A stretch of 64,000 nt of DNA from contig NZ_QGGR01000013.1 of assembly GCF_003148685.1 (NCBI RefSeq), positions 232,457-296,456 on the forward strand, in the 5' to 3' direction. This DNA is from Actinoplanes xinjiangensis. Its GTDB lineage: Bacteria; Actinomycetota; Actinomycetes; Mycobacteriales; Micromonosporaceae. The translations under genes and the position numbers were made by a program. Shown piece after piece: positions 55,203 through 63,198 of this stretch; positions within the stretch are counted from its first letter, which is position 1, and each line of letters begins with the position of its first letter. The notes beneath the pieces are model-generated. The model was given only the letters and a program-made list of their open reading frames with translations, made no database searches and was not told where the DNA came from.

Positions 55203-56428
55203 GCCGCGGCACCGGTCGAGGCGGGCGCGGAGTAGGGCAGCCGTGCCCGCAGCCGGAAGACACCGTCGACGGTCGCCGTCTCGAACTCGCCGTCCAGCAG
55301 GGCCGCGCGTTCGCCCATGCCGACGATCCCCAGGCCACCGCCGGGAGAGATGTCGTCGCCGACCGGATTGCTGACCAGGATGCCGACCGCGTTCACGCCG
55401 TACGAGATCGCGACGTCGGCCGTACCCGAGCCGTGCCGGGCCGCGTTGGTCAGCGCCTCCTGAAGGATCCGGTAGGCGGCCCAGGCCACCCCGCTGGGCA
55501 GGCCGCGCGGTGCGCCCTCGAAGGCGGCCGACACCTCCAGGCCGCCGGACCGGTGCCGGGCGACGAGTTCCTCCAGCGCCGCGGTACCGGCGGGAGCGGG
55601 TTCGGCCGGTTCGGCCGGTTCGGTCCCGTGCCGCAGGGCGCGGACCAGACGGTCGATGTCGGTGATCGTCGCCTGCGCCACCTCCTCGATCGTCTCGACG
55701 GCACGCAGCGACCGTTGCGGGTCCTTCTCGTGCAGCAGCCGGGCCGCACCGGCCTGGACCAGGATGACGTTGATCGCGTGGCCCGCCGAGTCGTGCAGCT
55801 CACGGGCGATCCGGGTGCGTTCCTCGGCGGCGGCGAGGCGGCGCTGCCGTTCCAGGTCGGTCTCCCGCAGCCGTGCGGTGACCTCCAACTCGGCGATGCG
55901 CTCGCGCCGCAGCCGGCTGCGGTCCCCGGCGGTCCAGACGAGCGCGAACATCGCCGCCCACGCGAACAGTCCCGACGACATGCCGAGCACCGACTTGCCG
56001 TCGGCGACCATCAGAGCGGTGGCCACCGGCAGATACACCGCGACACTCCCGCCCGCCACCAGCCGCCGCCGTGGGGTGGCGCCGCCGCCGACCGCCTCGG
56101 CGAGCACATACGTCGCGACCAGCGGGCCGGGCGGGACGTCGAGCCCGTACTCGCCGGCGAGCAGCAGCAACGAGGCGATCGAGGTGACCGCCCAGACCAG
56201 CCCGGGGGAGCGGCGTGCCAGCGCCAGCGGGGCCGCCGACAGGACGGCGAGCAGCAGGCCCGGCCCGTCGAGCGGGTGGTACCCCGGCTCCGAGGAACCC
56301 AGCCCACCCTCGTCGAGCATCACCACCGTGAAGATCGTGGTGGCCGTCGCCACCGCGGCGTCGACCACGACCCGACCGCGTGCTCCCAGCCTCGTCACCA
56401 CGACGACCAGCGTACGGCCGCCGGCCAC
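55199..56428 (-). CDS. Sensor histidine kinase (NarL-partner, HPK7-like)
   Basis: 409 aa. About four N-terminal membrane helices with short loops form the sensor. The dimerisation helix RTRIARELHDSAGHAINVILVQ carries the phosphoacceptor His212. The ATPase has NAARHGSG (N box) and GGGLGIVGMGERA (G box). This is the typical kinase of NarL-type pairs in actinomycetes. The start is GTG 56428; a GTG about ten codons in is also plausible. The operon is divergent from an MMPL-family exporter. Confidence 0.93.
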   Translation of the reverse strand: MAGGRTLVVVVTRLGARGRVVVDAAVATATTIFTVVMLDEGGLGSSEPGYHPLDGPGLLLAVLSAAPLALARRSPGLVWAVTSIASLLLLAGEYGLDVPPGPLVATYVLAEAVGGGATPRRRLVAGGSVAVYLPVATALMVADGKSVLGMSSGLFAWAAMFALVWTAGDRSRLRRERIAELEVTARLRETDLERQRRLAAAEERTRIARELHDSAGHAINVILVQAGAARLLHEKDPQRSLRAVETIEEVAQATITDIDRLVRALRHGTEPAEPAEPAPAGTAALEELVARHRSGGLEVSAAFEGAPRGLPSGVAWAAYRILQEALTNAARHGSGTADVAISYGVNAVGILVSNPVGDDISPGGGLGIVGMGERAALLDGEFETATVDGVFRLRARLPYSAPASTGAAA

Positions 56429-56459
56429 CCGCCGAATCCTCCCGCGGCGGCATCGGCCG

Positions 56460-56475
56460 TACCCCTCCAGGGGTA
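56460..56475 (+). promoter_or_regulatory. Inverted repeat, probable response-regulator site
   Basis: TACCCCT and AGGGGTA separated by CC form a perfect 7-bp inverted repeat between the divergent kinase and MMPL genes (31 bp and 84 bp from the start codons). A similar GGGGTA unit follows. It fits the binding site of the NarL-type regulator. Confidence 0.7.
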
Positions 56476-56559
56476 GGGGTGCAGCTCCCGGCAGAAGGTT
56501 TCGGGGGAGTGCCCGCCGTCCCTAGCGTCACCTTCCGTCAGCTTTCGACGGAGGACACG

Positions 56560-58725
56560 ATGACTCTCACCCGGGTACGCCCACCCAGCGTGTTCGAGCG
56601 CCTGGCCGGCTGGTCCGGCCGCCACCGGTGGACCGCGGTGCTGCTGTGGACGCTCGTACTGGCCGGCACCACCGTCGGCGCGAACCTGGCGGGCAGCCAG
56701 TTCCGCAACGACTTCACCCTGCCCGGCGCCGAGTCGCAGCAGGCACAGAACCTGCTCGCCGAGCGGGCCTCGACCCGGGCCGGCACCACCCTCGACGTGG
56801 TCGTGCGGGACCCGGCCGGTGTCGGGCGGCCCGACGTGCGCAGCCGGATCGAGGCCATGCTGGCCCAGGTGCGGACCCTGCCGCACGTGGTGGAGGTGAT
56901 CAGCCCCTACCCGCAGGGCGGCGCGCCGCCGACGGCGATCTCCGGAGACGGCACGATCGCGTACGCCACGGTCGCTCTGGACGTCCTCGCCGAGGACGTC
57001 CCCGTCGAGGACACGCGGGCGATCATCACGACGGCGCGGTCGGCCGGCACCGGCGGTCTGACCGTGGAGGTCGGCGGGGACGCGGCCCGCGCCGCCGAGG
57101 AGGCCGAGGGCGGTGCCGCCGAGGGAGCCGGGCTGCTGGCCGCCCTCGTGATCCTGGTGCTGCTGTTCGGGTCGCTGCTCGCCGCCAGCCTGCCGATCGT
57201 CATCGCCGTGTTCGCCGTCGGCACCGCGATCGGCCTGGTCACGCTCGCGTCGCACGTCGCCACGGTCGCCGACTTCACGACACCGCTCGTGATCCTCGTC
57301 GGCCTCGGTGTCGGCATCGACTACGCGCTGCTGGTGTTCTCCCGGTTCCGCAGTGAACTGGCCGACGGCGCCGACCGGGTCGCCGCGGCACGGGTCGCGT
57401 CGGACACCGCCGGGCGTACCGTCTTCTTCGCCGGAACCACCGTGATCATCGCGCTGCTCGGACTGGTCCTGCTCGGTCTCGGCGCGTTGCAGGGCGTCGC
57501 GGTGGCGCTCGCCGTCACGGTCCTGGTCACCATGCTGGCCGCTCTCGTCCTGCTGCCCGCCCTGCTCGGGCTGTTCGGCGCGCGCCTGGAACGTACCGTG
57601 ACCCGCCGCGCGGAGAAGGCGGCCCGCCGCGACCGCGAGCCTCGCGAGGAGGGCCGGTTGTGGCGCCGCTGGAGTGACGCGGTGGCCCGCCGTCCCTGGC
57701 CGGCGGTCCTGCTGCCGCTCCTCGCCCTGGGCGCGCTCAGCGTCCCGGTTCTCGACATGCGACTCGGCTTCGCCGACGCCGGCAACGACGCCGGCAGCAA
57801 GACCAGCACCCGGGCGTACGACCTGCTGGCCACCGGTTTCGGCCCCGGTGTGAACGGGCCACTGGTGGTGGTGGTGAACGCCGCCGGACGCCCGGCCGAG
57901 GCAGCCGCCACCGCCGTCCAGCGGACCCTCGCGGCGACACCCGGTGTCGCGTCCGCCGTCGCGATTCCGGCCTCCGGCAGTGACGTCGCCACGGTGATCG
58001 CCTTCCCGGAGTCGGCGCCGCAGGACGAGGCGACCGCGCGGCTGGTCACCACCCTGCGTGACACCGTGCTCGTCCCGGTGGCCGACGACAACGGGGTGAC
58101 GCTGCTGGTCGGCGGTTCGACCGCGGCCGTCATCGACGTGTCGGCCGCGTTCGCCGCACGGCTGCCGCTGTTCGTCGCGGTCGTCGTGGGCCTCTCCGCG
58201 CTGCTGCTGCTCGTGCTCTTCCGGTCACTGGTGATCCCGGTGAAGGCGGCCGTTCTCAACCTGCTCAGCGTCGGTGCCGCGATGGGCATCATGATCATGG
58301 TCTTCCAGCACGGTGCCTTCGGTGTCGCGCCCGGCCCGATCGAGGCGTACGTCCCGGTCATGATCTTCGCGATCGTGTTCGGTCTCTCCATGGACTACGA
58401 GGTCTTCCTGCTGGCCCGCATGCACGAGGAATGGGCGCGCACCCACGACGCGCCCCGGGCCGTCCGCGAGGGCCTGGCCACGACCGGGCGTGTGGTCACC
58501 GCGGCCGCCGCGATCATGGTGGTCGTCTTCGGCGCCTTCCTGCTGTCACCGGATCGCATGCTCCAGCAGTTCGGCCTCGGCCTGGCCGTCGCCGTCCTGG
58601 TCGACGCGGTCATCGTTCGGTGCCTGCTGCTACCGGCCGTCATGCACCTTTTCGGCACCCGCGCCTGGTGGCTGCCCGCGGTGATCGCCCGCCGCCTGCC
58701 CCGCCTGGCCCTCGAACACCAGTGA
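56560..58725 (+). CDS. MMPL/RND-family membrane transporter
   Basis: 721 aa from ATG 56560, after GGAGGA. It has about 12 membrane helices with two large extracytoplasmic loops after the first and seventh. MMPL-domain motifs include VGLGVGIDYALLVFSRFR and FGLSMDYEVFLLARMHEE, with conserved Asp-Tyr pairs for proton transfer. Members export lipids, siderophores or drugs. It is divergent from the NarL-type two-component system, which probably controls it. The charged loop after helix 6 is a common feature of the family. Confidence 0.94.
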   Translation: MTLTRVRPPSVFERLAGWSGRHRWTAVLLWTLVLAGTTVGANLAGSQFRNDFTLPGAESQQAQNLLAERASTRAGTTLDVVVRDPAGVGRPDVRSRIEAMLAQVRTLPHVVEVISPYPQGGAPPTAISGDGTIAYATVALDVLAEDVPVEDTRAIITTARSAGTGGLTVEVGGDAARAAEEAEGGAAEGAGLLAALVILVLLFGSLLAASLPIVIAVFAVGTAIGLVTLASHVATVADFTTPLVILVGLGVGIDYALLVFSRFRSELADGADRVAAARVASDTAGRTVFFAGTTVIIALLGLVLLGLGALQGVAVALAVTVLVTMLAALVLLPALLGLFGARLERTVTRRAEKAARRDREPREEGRLWRRWSDAVARRPWPAVLLPLLALGALSVPVLDMRLGFADAGNDAGSKTSTRAYDLLATGFGPGVNGPLVVVVNAAGRPAEAAATAVQRTLAATPGVASAVAIPASGSDVATVIAFPESAPQDEATARLVTTLRDTVLVPVADDNGVTLLVGGSTAAVIDVSAAFAARLPLFVAVVVGLSALLLLVLFRSLVIPVKAAVLNLLSVGAAMGIMIMVFQHGAFGVAPGPIEAYVPVMIFAIVFGLSMDYEVFLLARMHEEWARTHDAPRAVREGLATTGRVVTAAAAIMVVVFGAFLLSPDRMLQQFGLGLAVAVLVDAVIVRCLLLPAVMHLFGTRAWWLPAVIARRLPRLALEHQ

Positions 58726-58857
58726 TCGAAACCCGGAGCGCGGTCAACCCCGAGGACCGCAAGCCGAGGAGTACGCCGTCCCGCGGCCGGATCTTGTTGA
58801 GATCACTTCAAACGCTGAATACCCTGACCGGTAGCCGGCGACAGGGGGAGCCCCCGA

Positions 58858-59334
58858 ATGACCACCGTGCCACCACCGTCTGATGATCGCGGACCTTCCG
58901 AGTCTTCGGCTTTCCGTCCCATGCCCGGATCGCCCGGCCCCGAGCCGTCGGTGGGCAGTGCACCCCCGGCGGGTGGTCATGGTGGAACCCTGACCATCCC
59001 ACCCGCTCATCCGTACCCGGTGCCGCACGGCGCTTCGGCGCGGATCAACAGGTTCGCTATCGCGTCGCTGGCCACCTCGTGCCTGGCGGCGGCGAGCATG
59101 GTCGGCTTCTTCGCCGTCGGCCTTCTCGGCCTGTGTTACCTCGCCGGCCTTCTCGCTCCGGTGGGGGCGATCCTCGGATACCTCGCCGAGCGGCAGATCC
59201 GGCGTACCGGCGACGACGGCAGGGGGTTGGCGACAGCCGGCTTCATTGTCGGCGGGATCCTCGCCGGAGTCATCTGTCTCTTGGTGTTCATCGTCTGGAT
59301 CGTGCCCCGGATCGTCGGCTTCTTCTCGGGCTGA
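58858..59334 (+). CDS. DUF4190-domain membrane protein
   Basis: 158 aa from ATG 58858, seven bases after AGGGGGAG. A Pro/Ser-rich cytoplasmic region (about 1-60) is followed by two or three membrane helices with the DUF4190 pattern: NRFAIASLATSCLAAASMVGF, GLLGLCYLAGLLAPVGAILGYLAERQIRRTGDDGRGLATAG and VGGILAGVICLLVFIVW. The family is common in actinomycetes as small regulators or scaffold proteins; function unknown. Confidence 0.85.
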   Translation: MTTVPPPSDDRGPSESSAFRPMPGSPGPEPSVGSAPPAGGHGGTLTIPPAHPYPVPHGASARINRFAIASLATSCLAAASMVGFFAVGLLGLCYLAGLLAPVGAILGYLAERQIRRTGDDGRGLATAGFIVGGILAGVICLLVFIVWIVPRIVGFFSG

Positions 59335-59474
59335 TCCCCCTGCCGCGTGGTCACGTGGTCGAGCGCGGTGCGGCCGCGGGCAGCCTGGTCGGAGGTGACG
59401 CGGTGACCGGCATGGTGGCTGGACTCCCGCGATATTCGATCGAGGTAGCGGGGGAGAGCGGGCATCATCGGGCG

Positions 59475-59840
59475 ATGACTGACCATGAGCCGGCGATCGT
59501 CCTCGTCGACGATCTCCGTTCCTTTGTTGACGGCCGGCTGGCTGAGGTGGCTCGCACCAGTTCGGCCGGGGTCGGGCTTCTCGGCCGGCACCGCAGCCGC
59601 CGGGTCGATGAACTCTGGCTCGACCATGATCTGGGCGGTGACGACACCATCTGGCCGGTCGTGGAAGTCCTGGAACGGGCCGCCTTCGAAGGCCGGCCCT
59701 TCGACGTCGGTGTCGTCGTCATCCACTCGGCCAATCCCGCGGGCGCTACGAAGATGGCGCAGGCTCTCCGGCGGTGGCACTATCCGGTCCGCATCGCCCC
59801 GGGGGACCCCGCGGTCGGTTATGTCGACGGAATCGACTGA
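59475..59840 (+). CDS. Cyclic-phosphate-processing receiver-like domain protein
   Basis: 121 aa from ATG 59475. VLVDDLRSFVDGR and LWLDHDLGGDDTIWPVVEVLERA are the phosphoacceptor-like strands of a receiver fold; the LDHDLGGDD motif and HSANPAGA are those of the small single-domain receiver-like family predicted to process cyclic phosphates. There is no output domain. The partner is unknown, although the 2'-5' RNA ligase-like protein elsewhere in the window would act on related substrates. Confidence 0.8.
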   Translation: MTDHEPAIVLVDDLRSFVDGRLAEVARTSSAGVGLLGRHRSRRVDELWLDHDLGGDDTIWPVVEVLERAAFEGRPFDVGVVVIHSANPAGATKMAQALRRWHYPVRIAPGDPAVGYVDGID

Positions 59841-60012
59841 CCGGATGACTTCAAATGAACCCGCCTACCCGTAGGCCGAGGTTGGGCGAGCAATTTTCGC
59901 GAACGCGCCGGGATGCTTTCGGTGCGGCCTGGTCGGCCATTGCATAACGGGGTTCGGTGATACGGTCCGGCGACTGCCCTTTTGTGCATCCCGCGTCCCG
60001 GAGTGATTTCCT

Positions 60013-60246
60013 GTGAACGACCCCTACCGTCGGCCGATCGGTTGGCTCGAGCACTTTCTGCACCTCAACCTGACGATGATCACCAGTGGAATCTGGGGAA
60101 TCGTCTGGTATCACCGGGCGAAGAAAGGTCGGGCGGTCAGTTTCGACACCCCGACCTGCTCTCGCTGTAATGACACCGGGATTCGCGGAAAGGTCAGCGG
60201 TATCAACTGGGTGGTGGTCACCTGCGATCACTCCCGATGGGGGTGA
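60013..60246 (+). CDS. Small unknown membrane-associated protein with CxxC
   Basis: 77 aa from GTG 60013. It has a hydrophobic N-terminal stretch (WLEHFLHLNLTMITSGIWGIVWYH), a basic turn (RAKKGRAV) and CSRCNDTG. The last part is short and polar. A zinc knuckle plus amphipathic helix is plausible. No family is recognised; it may be a remnant or a genuine small protein. Confidence 0.55.
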   Translation: MNDPYRRPIGWLEHFLHLNLTMITSGIWGIVWYHRAKKGRAVSFDTPTCSRCNDTGIRGKVSGINWVVVTCDHSRWG

Positions 60247-60295
60247 CTCGCCGACCGTCCGGATCATTTGCGCGAATGCCCGGTGGGACCGGATC

Positions 60296-60892
60296 TCAGT
60301 GCGGCGCGGATCGTGTGGCCGGCTCCAGGCGGAGACGGTCGGTGGCGGCCACGCCGAATCGGGTGGGCACCTCGATCGTATTGTCGTGCCGGGCGAACCA
60401 CACGAACGCGTGCTCGCCCTCGCGCACCGGCAGTGCCGGGAAGTCGTTCACCGCATACTCCGTCGACAGCACCGCCACGGCGCCGGTGCCCTGATCCGCG
60501 AACCACTCGGTGAACTCGTCGTCGAACGGCCGGTCCCGGAACCAGATGGTCGCCGTCAGATCGGAGCCGTCGCGGTCCGCCCGCCGGGGCACCGGCACGA
60601 TCTCGCGCAGCAGGAGTACGTCGTCCGAGTCCAGCATCGTGTCGTTGGCGGCCGGCCCGTGCTCCCTCCACACCGGGCCGCCGTAGAACTCGCGCAGCCC
60701 GCGCAGGCGCACCGCCATGTCCGGGAAGCCGCGCAGCCAGACGAACCGGTCCGGCCGGTCGCGGTCACGGAACCGGCCGAGCACCGCCATCCCCGACTTC
60801 TCCTGGGGCTCGACGAATTCCCGGTCGAACAGCGCGATCAGGTCGTCCCGGCGCCCGGGGCGCAACGTGTACTGCCGCAGCTCCACGATCAT
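60296..60892 (-). CDS. NIPSNAP-family protein
   Basis: 198 aa from ATG 60892, overlapping the Rrf2 stop (ATGA). MIVELRQYTLRPGRRDDLIALFDREFVEPQE is the NIPSNAP opening; MAVLGRFRDRDRPDRFVWLRGFPDMAVR follows. The fold is a ferredoxin-like dimer. The biological role is unknown, often linked to stress or antibiotic-like compounds in bacteria. It is transcribed with the upstream Rrf2 regulator gene. Confidence 0.9.
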   Translation of the reverse strand: MIVELRQYTLRPGRRDDLIALFDREFVEPQEKSGMAVLGRFRDRDRPDRFVWLRGFPDMAVRLRGLREFYGGPVWREHGPAANDTMLDSDDVLLLREIVPVPRRADRDGSDLTATIWFRDRPFDDEFTEWFADQGTGAVAVLSTEYAVNDFPALPVREGEHAFVWFARHDNTIEVPTRFGVAATDRLRLEPATRSAPH

Positions 60893-61317
60893 GTGTTGAG
60901 GATCTTCTCCAGAATCCCGGCGATCGTCCGGCGGGCGAGTGCCGCCCGGAACGCCTCGGTGGCCTCGTCGTAGGTGTCGGTCAGGGCCGGCTTGATGCCC
61001 GCGCCGACCGGGCACTCCTGATTGGGCTCGGTGCGGTGCAGGGCCAGCAGCGGCTCGGGGGAGACCGCGTTCCACACGTCGAGCATGGTGATCTCCTCGG
61101 CGGGGCGGGCCAGGGAGAACCCCGCGCCGGCGCCGCGCCGCGATCTGACCAGCCCGGCCTTGTGCAGGTCGCCGAGGCTGCGCCGGAGGATCACCGGATT
61201 CGTCTTGACGCTCGCCGCCACCTCGTCGGAGGTCATCCACGGTCGCCCGCGCTGCCGTGCGAGCTCCAGCCACGCCAACGCGTGCGCCGCAATCGTCACC
61301 CTGCTGTTCGCTGCCAT
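60889..61317 (-). CDS. Rrf2-family transcriptional regulator
   Basis: 142 aa from ATG 61317. NSRVTIAAHALAWLELAR starts the winged helix, MTSDEVAASVKTNPVILRRSLGDLHKAGLVRSRRGAGAGFSLARP is the HTH and wing. Only one cysteine is visible (QECPVG), so it lacks an IscR-type iron-sulfur site and probably senses something else. It precedes and overlaps the NIPSNAP gene, which it is likely to control. Confidence 0.9.
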   Translation of the reverse strand: MAANSRVTIAAHALAWLELARQRGRPWMTSDEVAASVKTNPVILRRSLGDLHKAGLVRSRRGAGAGFSLARPAEEITMLDVWNAVSPEPLLALHRTEPNQECPVGAGIKPALTDTYDEATEAFRAALARRTIAGILEKILNT

Positions 61318-61318
61318 C

Positions 61319-61335
61319 GTAACCAATCCTATTAC
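61319..61335 (-). promoter_or_regulatory. Rrf2 operator and leaderless promoter
   Basis: GTAACCAATCCTATTAC (GTAA, 9-bp spacer, TTAC) lies immediately upstream of the Rrf2 ATG. A TAGGAT -10 box (61331-61326 on the minus strand) falls inside it, eight bases from the start codon. Binding would block the promoter. Confidence 0.6.
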
Positions 61336-61435
61336 AACTATCGCCGTTCCGTGATCACCCCGCTGGGCTCGACTGTCCTGTATCGACGCCCTACGCTGCT
61401 GCGAACGCGGTCGGATCCATCTTTCGGCCGAACGT

Positions 61436-61453
61436 ATGAAACGGGGGTTTCAT
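61436..61453 (+). promoter_or_regulatory. Small inverted repeat at the start codon
   Basis: ATGAAAC and GTTTCAT (7-bp perfect arms, 4-nt GGGG loop) span the first possible ATG of the RTX gene and the GGGGG that could be the ribosome site of the second ATG (61457). It may fold in mRNA and limit translation. Confidence 0.4.
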
Positions 61454-62659
61454 CGAATGTTTGTCAATCGGCGGACATTGTCCGCCATCGGCGTGGCCGC
61501 TCTCGCGGTCGTCGCCGCGCCCTTCCTGCTCTCGTCGCCGGCCTCGGCGGCCGGGGCCGGGTCGGTCAAGGTCGTCGGCACCGGCAAGGTCCAGTTCCAG
61601 GCGTCGTCGGGCAGCGTGAACTCGCTGACCATGACGATCTCGGGGCGGACGGTCACCCTCGACGACCGGGTGGCGATCAAAGCGGGTAGGGGCTGCAAGG
61701 CAGTCAAGGGCGACCGCACCAAAGTCCGGTGCACCACCTCGAAGGCGACGGCGAAGATCACCGTCTCGCTCGGGGACCGCAACGACACCCTTCGCAACAA
61801 GACGTCGGTCGCCCTGGACGCCACCGGCGGGTCCGGCGCCGACACTCTGATCGGCGGCTCCGGCCCCGACTATTTCAGGGGTGGCACCAGCGGTGACCGG
61901 CTGTACGGCAACGGCGGCGTCGACCAGCTGAATGGCGAGTCCAGCGCGGACCGGATCAGCGGCGGTGCGGGTGACGACTGGATCTCGGGCGACACCGGCG
62001 GCGACCGGATCTGGGGTGATGCAGGTCACGACAAGATCTCAAGCGACAGTGGCGACGACATCGTGGCCGGCGGTGACGGCAACGACCGTGTCTATGGTTT
62101 TTCGGGCAACGACACGCTCTACGGTCAGGCCGGCGACGATGAACTCGCGGGTGGCAGCGGTGACGACAACCTGTGGGGTTCCATCGGCGCCGACATGATC
62201 GAGGGCGGCGGCGGTGACGACCACGTGTGGGCCGGCTCCGGTGGATTCAGCTCGTACACCGGTCGGATCGCAACCGACGTCGTCGCGGGTGGCGCCGGCA
62301 ACGACGTCCTCTACGGCGAGGGGGACAATGACTTCCTCGTCGGTGAGCACGGCGACGACACCGTCGAGGGCGGCGCCGGGGACGACTGGGCCAGCGGTGG
62401 CGTCGGCAACGACACGATCCGGGGCGGTGACGGCGACGATCTGCTCGCCGGGGAGAGGATCCACGAGTACATCGGTCTGCTCGAGGACGCGGCGGCGGTC
62501 GACCGCGTCGACGGCGGTGCCGGTACCACCGCGGGCGACGTCTGCTACGTGACGGCCTCCTCGACGGTGGCCGGCTGCGAGGCCGAGCCGGACGACGGGG
62601 GAGACGTGGGCATGAAGCGGCGGGGCTCCTTCGACAGGCTGTCGATGTACTGGTCGTGA
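61436..62659 (+). CDS. Secreted RTX-type calcium-binding repeat protein
   Basis: 407 aa from ATG 61436; ATG 61457 fits a signal peptide (RRTLSAIGVAALAVVAAPFL) better and would shorten it by 7 residues. About 12 nonapeptide repeats of the GGxGxDxLxG type (GGSGADTLIGGSGPDYFRGG, GDDWISGDTGGDRIWGD, GNDTLYGQAGDDELAGG) form a calcium beta-roll from about 130 to 340. There is no protease or lipase domain, so the repeats themselves may serve in adhesion or surface structure. Cysteine pairs at CKAVKGDRTKVRC and VCYVTASSTVAGC are extra. Secretion is probably Sec-dependent, unlike Gram-negative RTX toxins. Confidence 0.88.
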   Translation: MKRGFHRMFVNRRTLSAIGVAALAVVAAPFLLSSPASAAGAGSVKVVGTGKVQFQASSGSVNSLTMTISGRTVTLDDRVAIKAGRGCKAVKGDRTKVRCTTSKATAKITVSLGDRNDTLRNKTSVALDATGGSGADTLIGGSGPDYFRGGTSGDRLYGNGGVDQLNGESSADRISGGAGDDWISGDTGGDRIWGDAGHDKISSDSGDDIVAGGDGNDRVYGFSGNDTLYGQAGDDELAGGSGDDNLWGSIGADMIEGGGGDDHVWAGSGGFSSYTGRIATDVVAGGAGNDVLYGEGDNDFLVGEHGDDTVEGGAGDDWASGGVGNDTIRGGDGDDLLAGERIHEYIGLLEDAAAVDRVDGGAGTTAGDVCYVTASSTVAGCEAEPDDGGDVGMKRRGSFDRLSMYWS

Positions 62660-62670
62660 TTCAGTGAGTG

Positions 62671-62699
62671 ACGGCCGGGTCGCGAAGCGGCCCGGCCGT
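62671..62699. terminator. Hairpin between convergent genes
   Basis: ACGGCCGGG (62671-62679) pairs with CCCGGCCGT (62691-62699) around an 11-nt loop, 12 bp after the RTX gene stop. Confidence 0.6.
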
Positions 62700-62728
62700 T
62701 GCCGTGTCCCCTGCCGGTGGATGAGTGA

Positions 62729-63040
62729 TCAGGCGGACCAGGAGCGGGCGTCCACGGTCAGCGGGAACGCCGGGCCGCGCGTGTCGGGCCGCCAGCCCTG
62801 CGACCGGGCCTCGCGGATCATCGCGGCCACGATCGACGGGACGGCCGGTGGGGTGGCGGTGCCGACCCAGTCGGTGGGGCGGGTGTCCGGGGTGGTGGCG
62901 ATCAGGATCGTGCCGCGGCGGTCGGCCCGTTCGATCGCGAACGAGAGCGGGCCCTGGTGGGCGGGGTGCCGGCGGACCCGCCAGCGGTAGACGACACCGT
63001 CGACGGTGATCAGCCGGGAGCGCTTCTTCACCACAGTCAT
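62729..63040 (-). CDS. Unknown small protein
   Basis: 103 aa. KKRSRLITVDGVVYRWRVRRHPAHQ, then SFAIERADRRGTILIATTPD and a helical C-terminus VPSIVAAMIREARSQGWRPD. The pattern (basic N-terminus, two beta hairpins, one helix) is common to short unassigned actinomycete proteins near mobile genes. No catalytic motif. It is next to the TnpB gene but not clearly part of the element. Confidence 0.6.
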   Translation of the reverse strand: MTVVKKRSRLITVDGVVYRWRVRRHPAHQGPLSFAIERADRRGTILIATTPDTRPTDWVGTATPPAVPSIVAAMIREARSQGWRPDTRGPAFPLTVDARSWSA

Positions 63041-63198
63041 CAGATTCCTTCCGTGGATACTGCGGCCTCCAGGCCGGGGAGGACACGCAATGCCCTGCGG
63101 AGCAGGGCAGGGACAGCCGATTCGCCGGCACGGCGGATCGGCGTCAGGCCGGCCGGCCCGCTGCGGGGGTGGTCGTACGGGTGTTCTATCCTCTGTGG

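Noticed and set aside
63091..63109. Hairpin upstream of tnpB as the element's left end
   Set aside because: Similar GC hairpins are frequent here and no matching right end can be seen; kept only as a possibility in the element entry.
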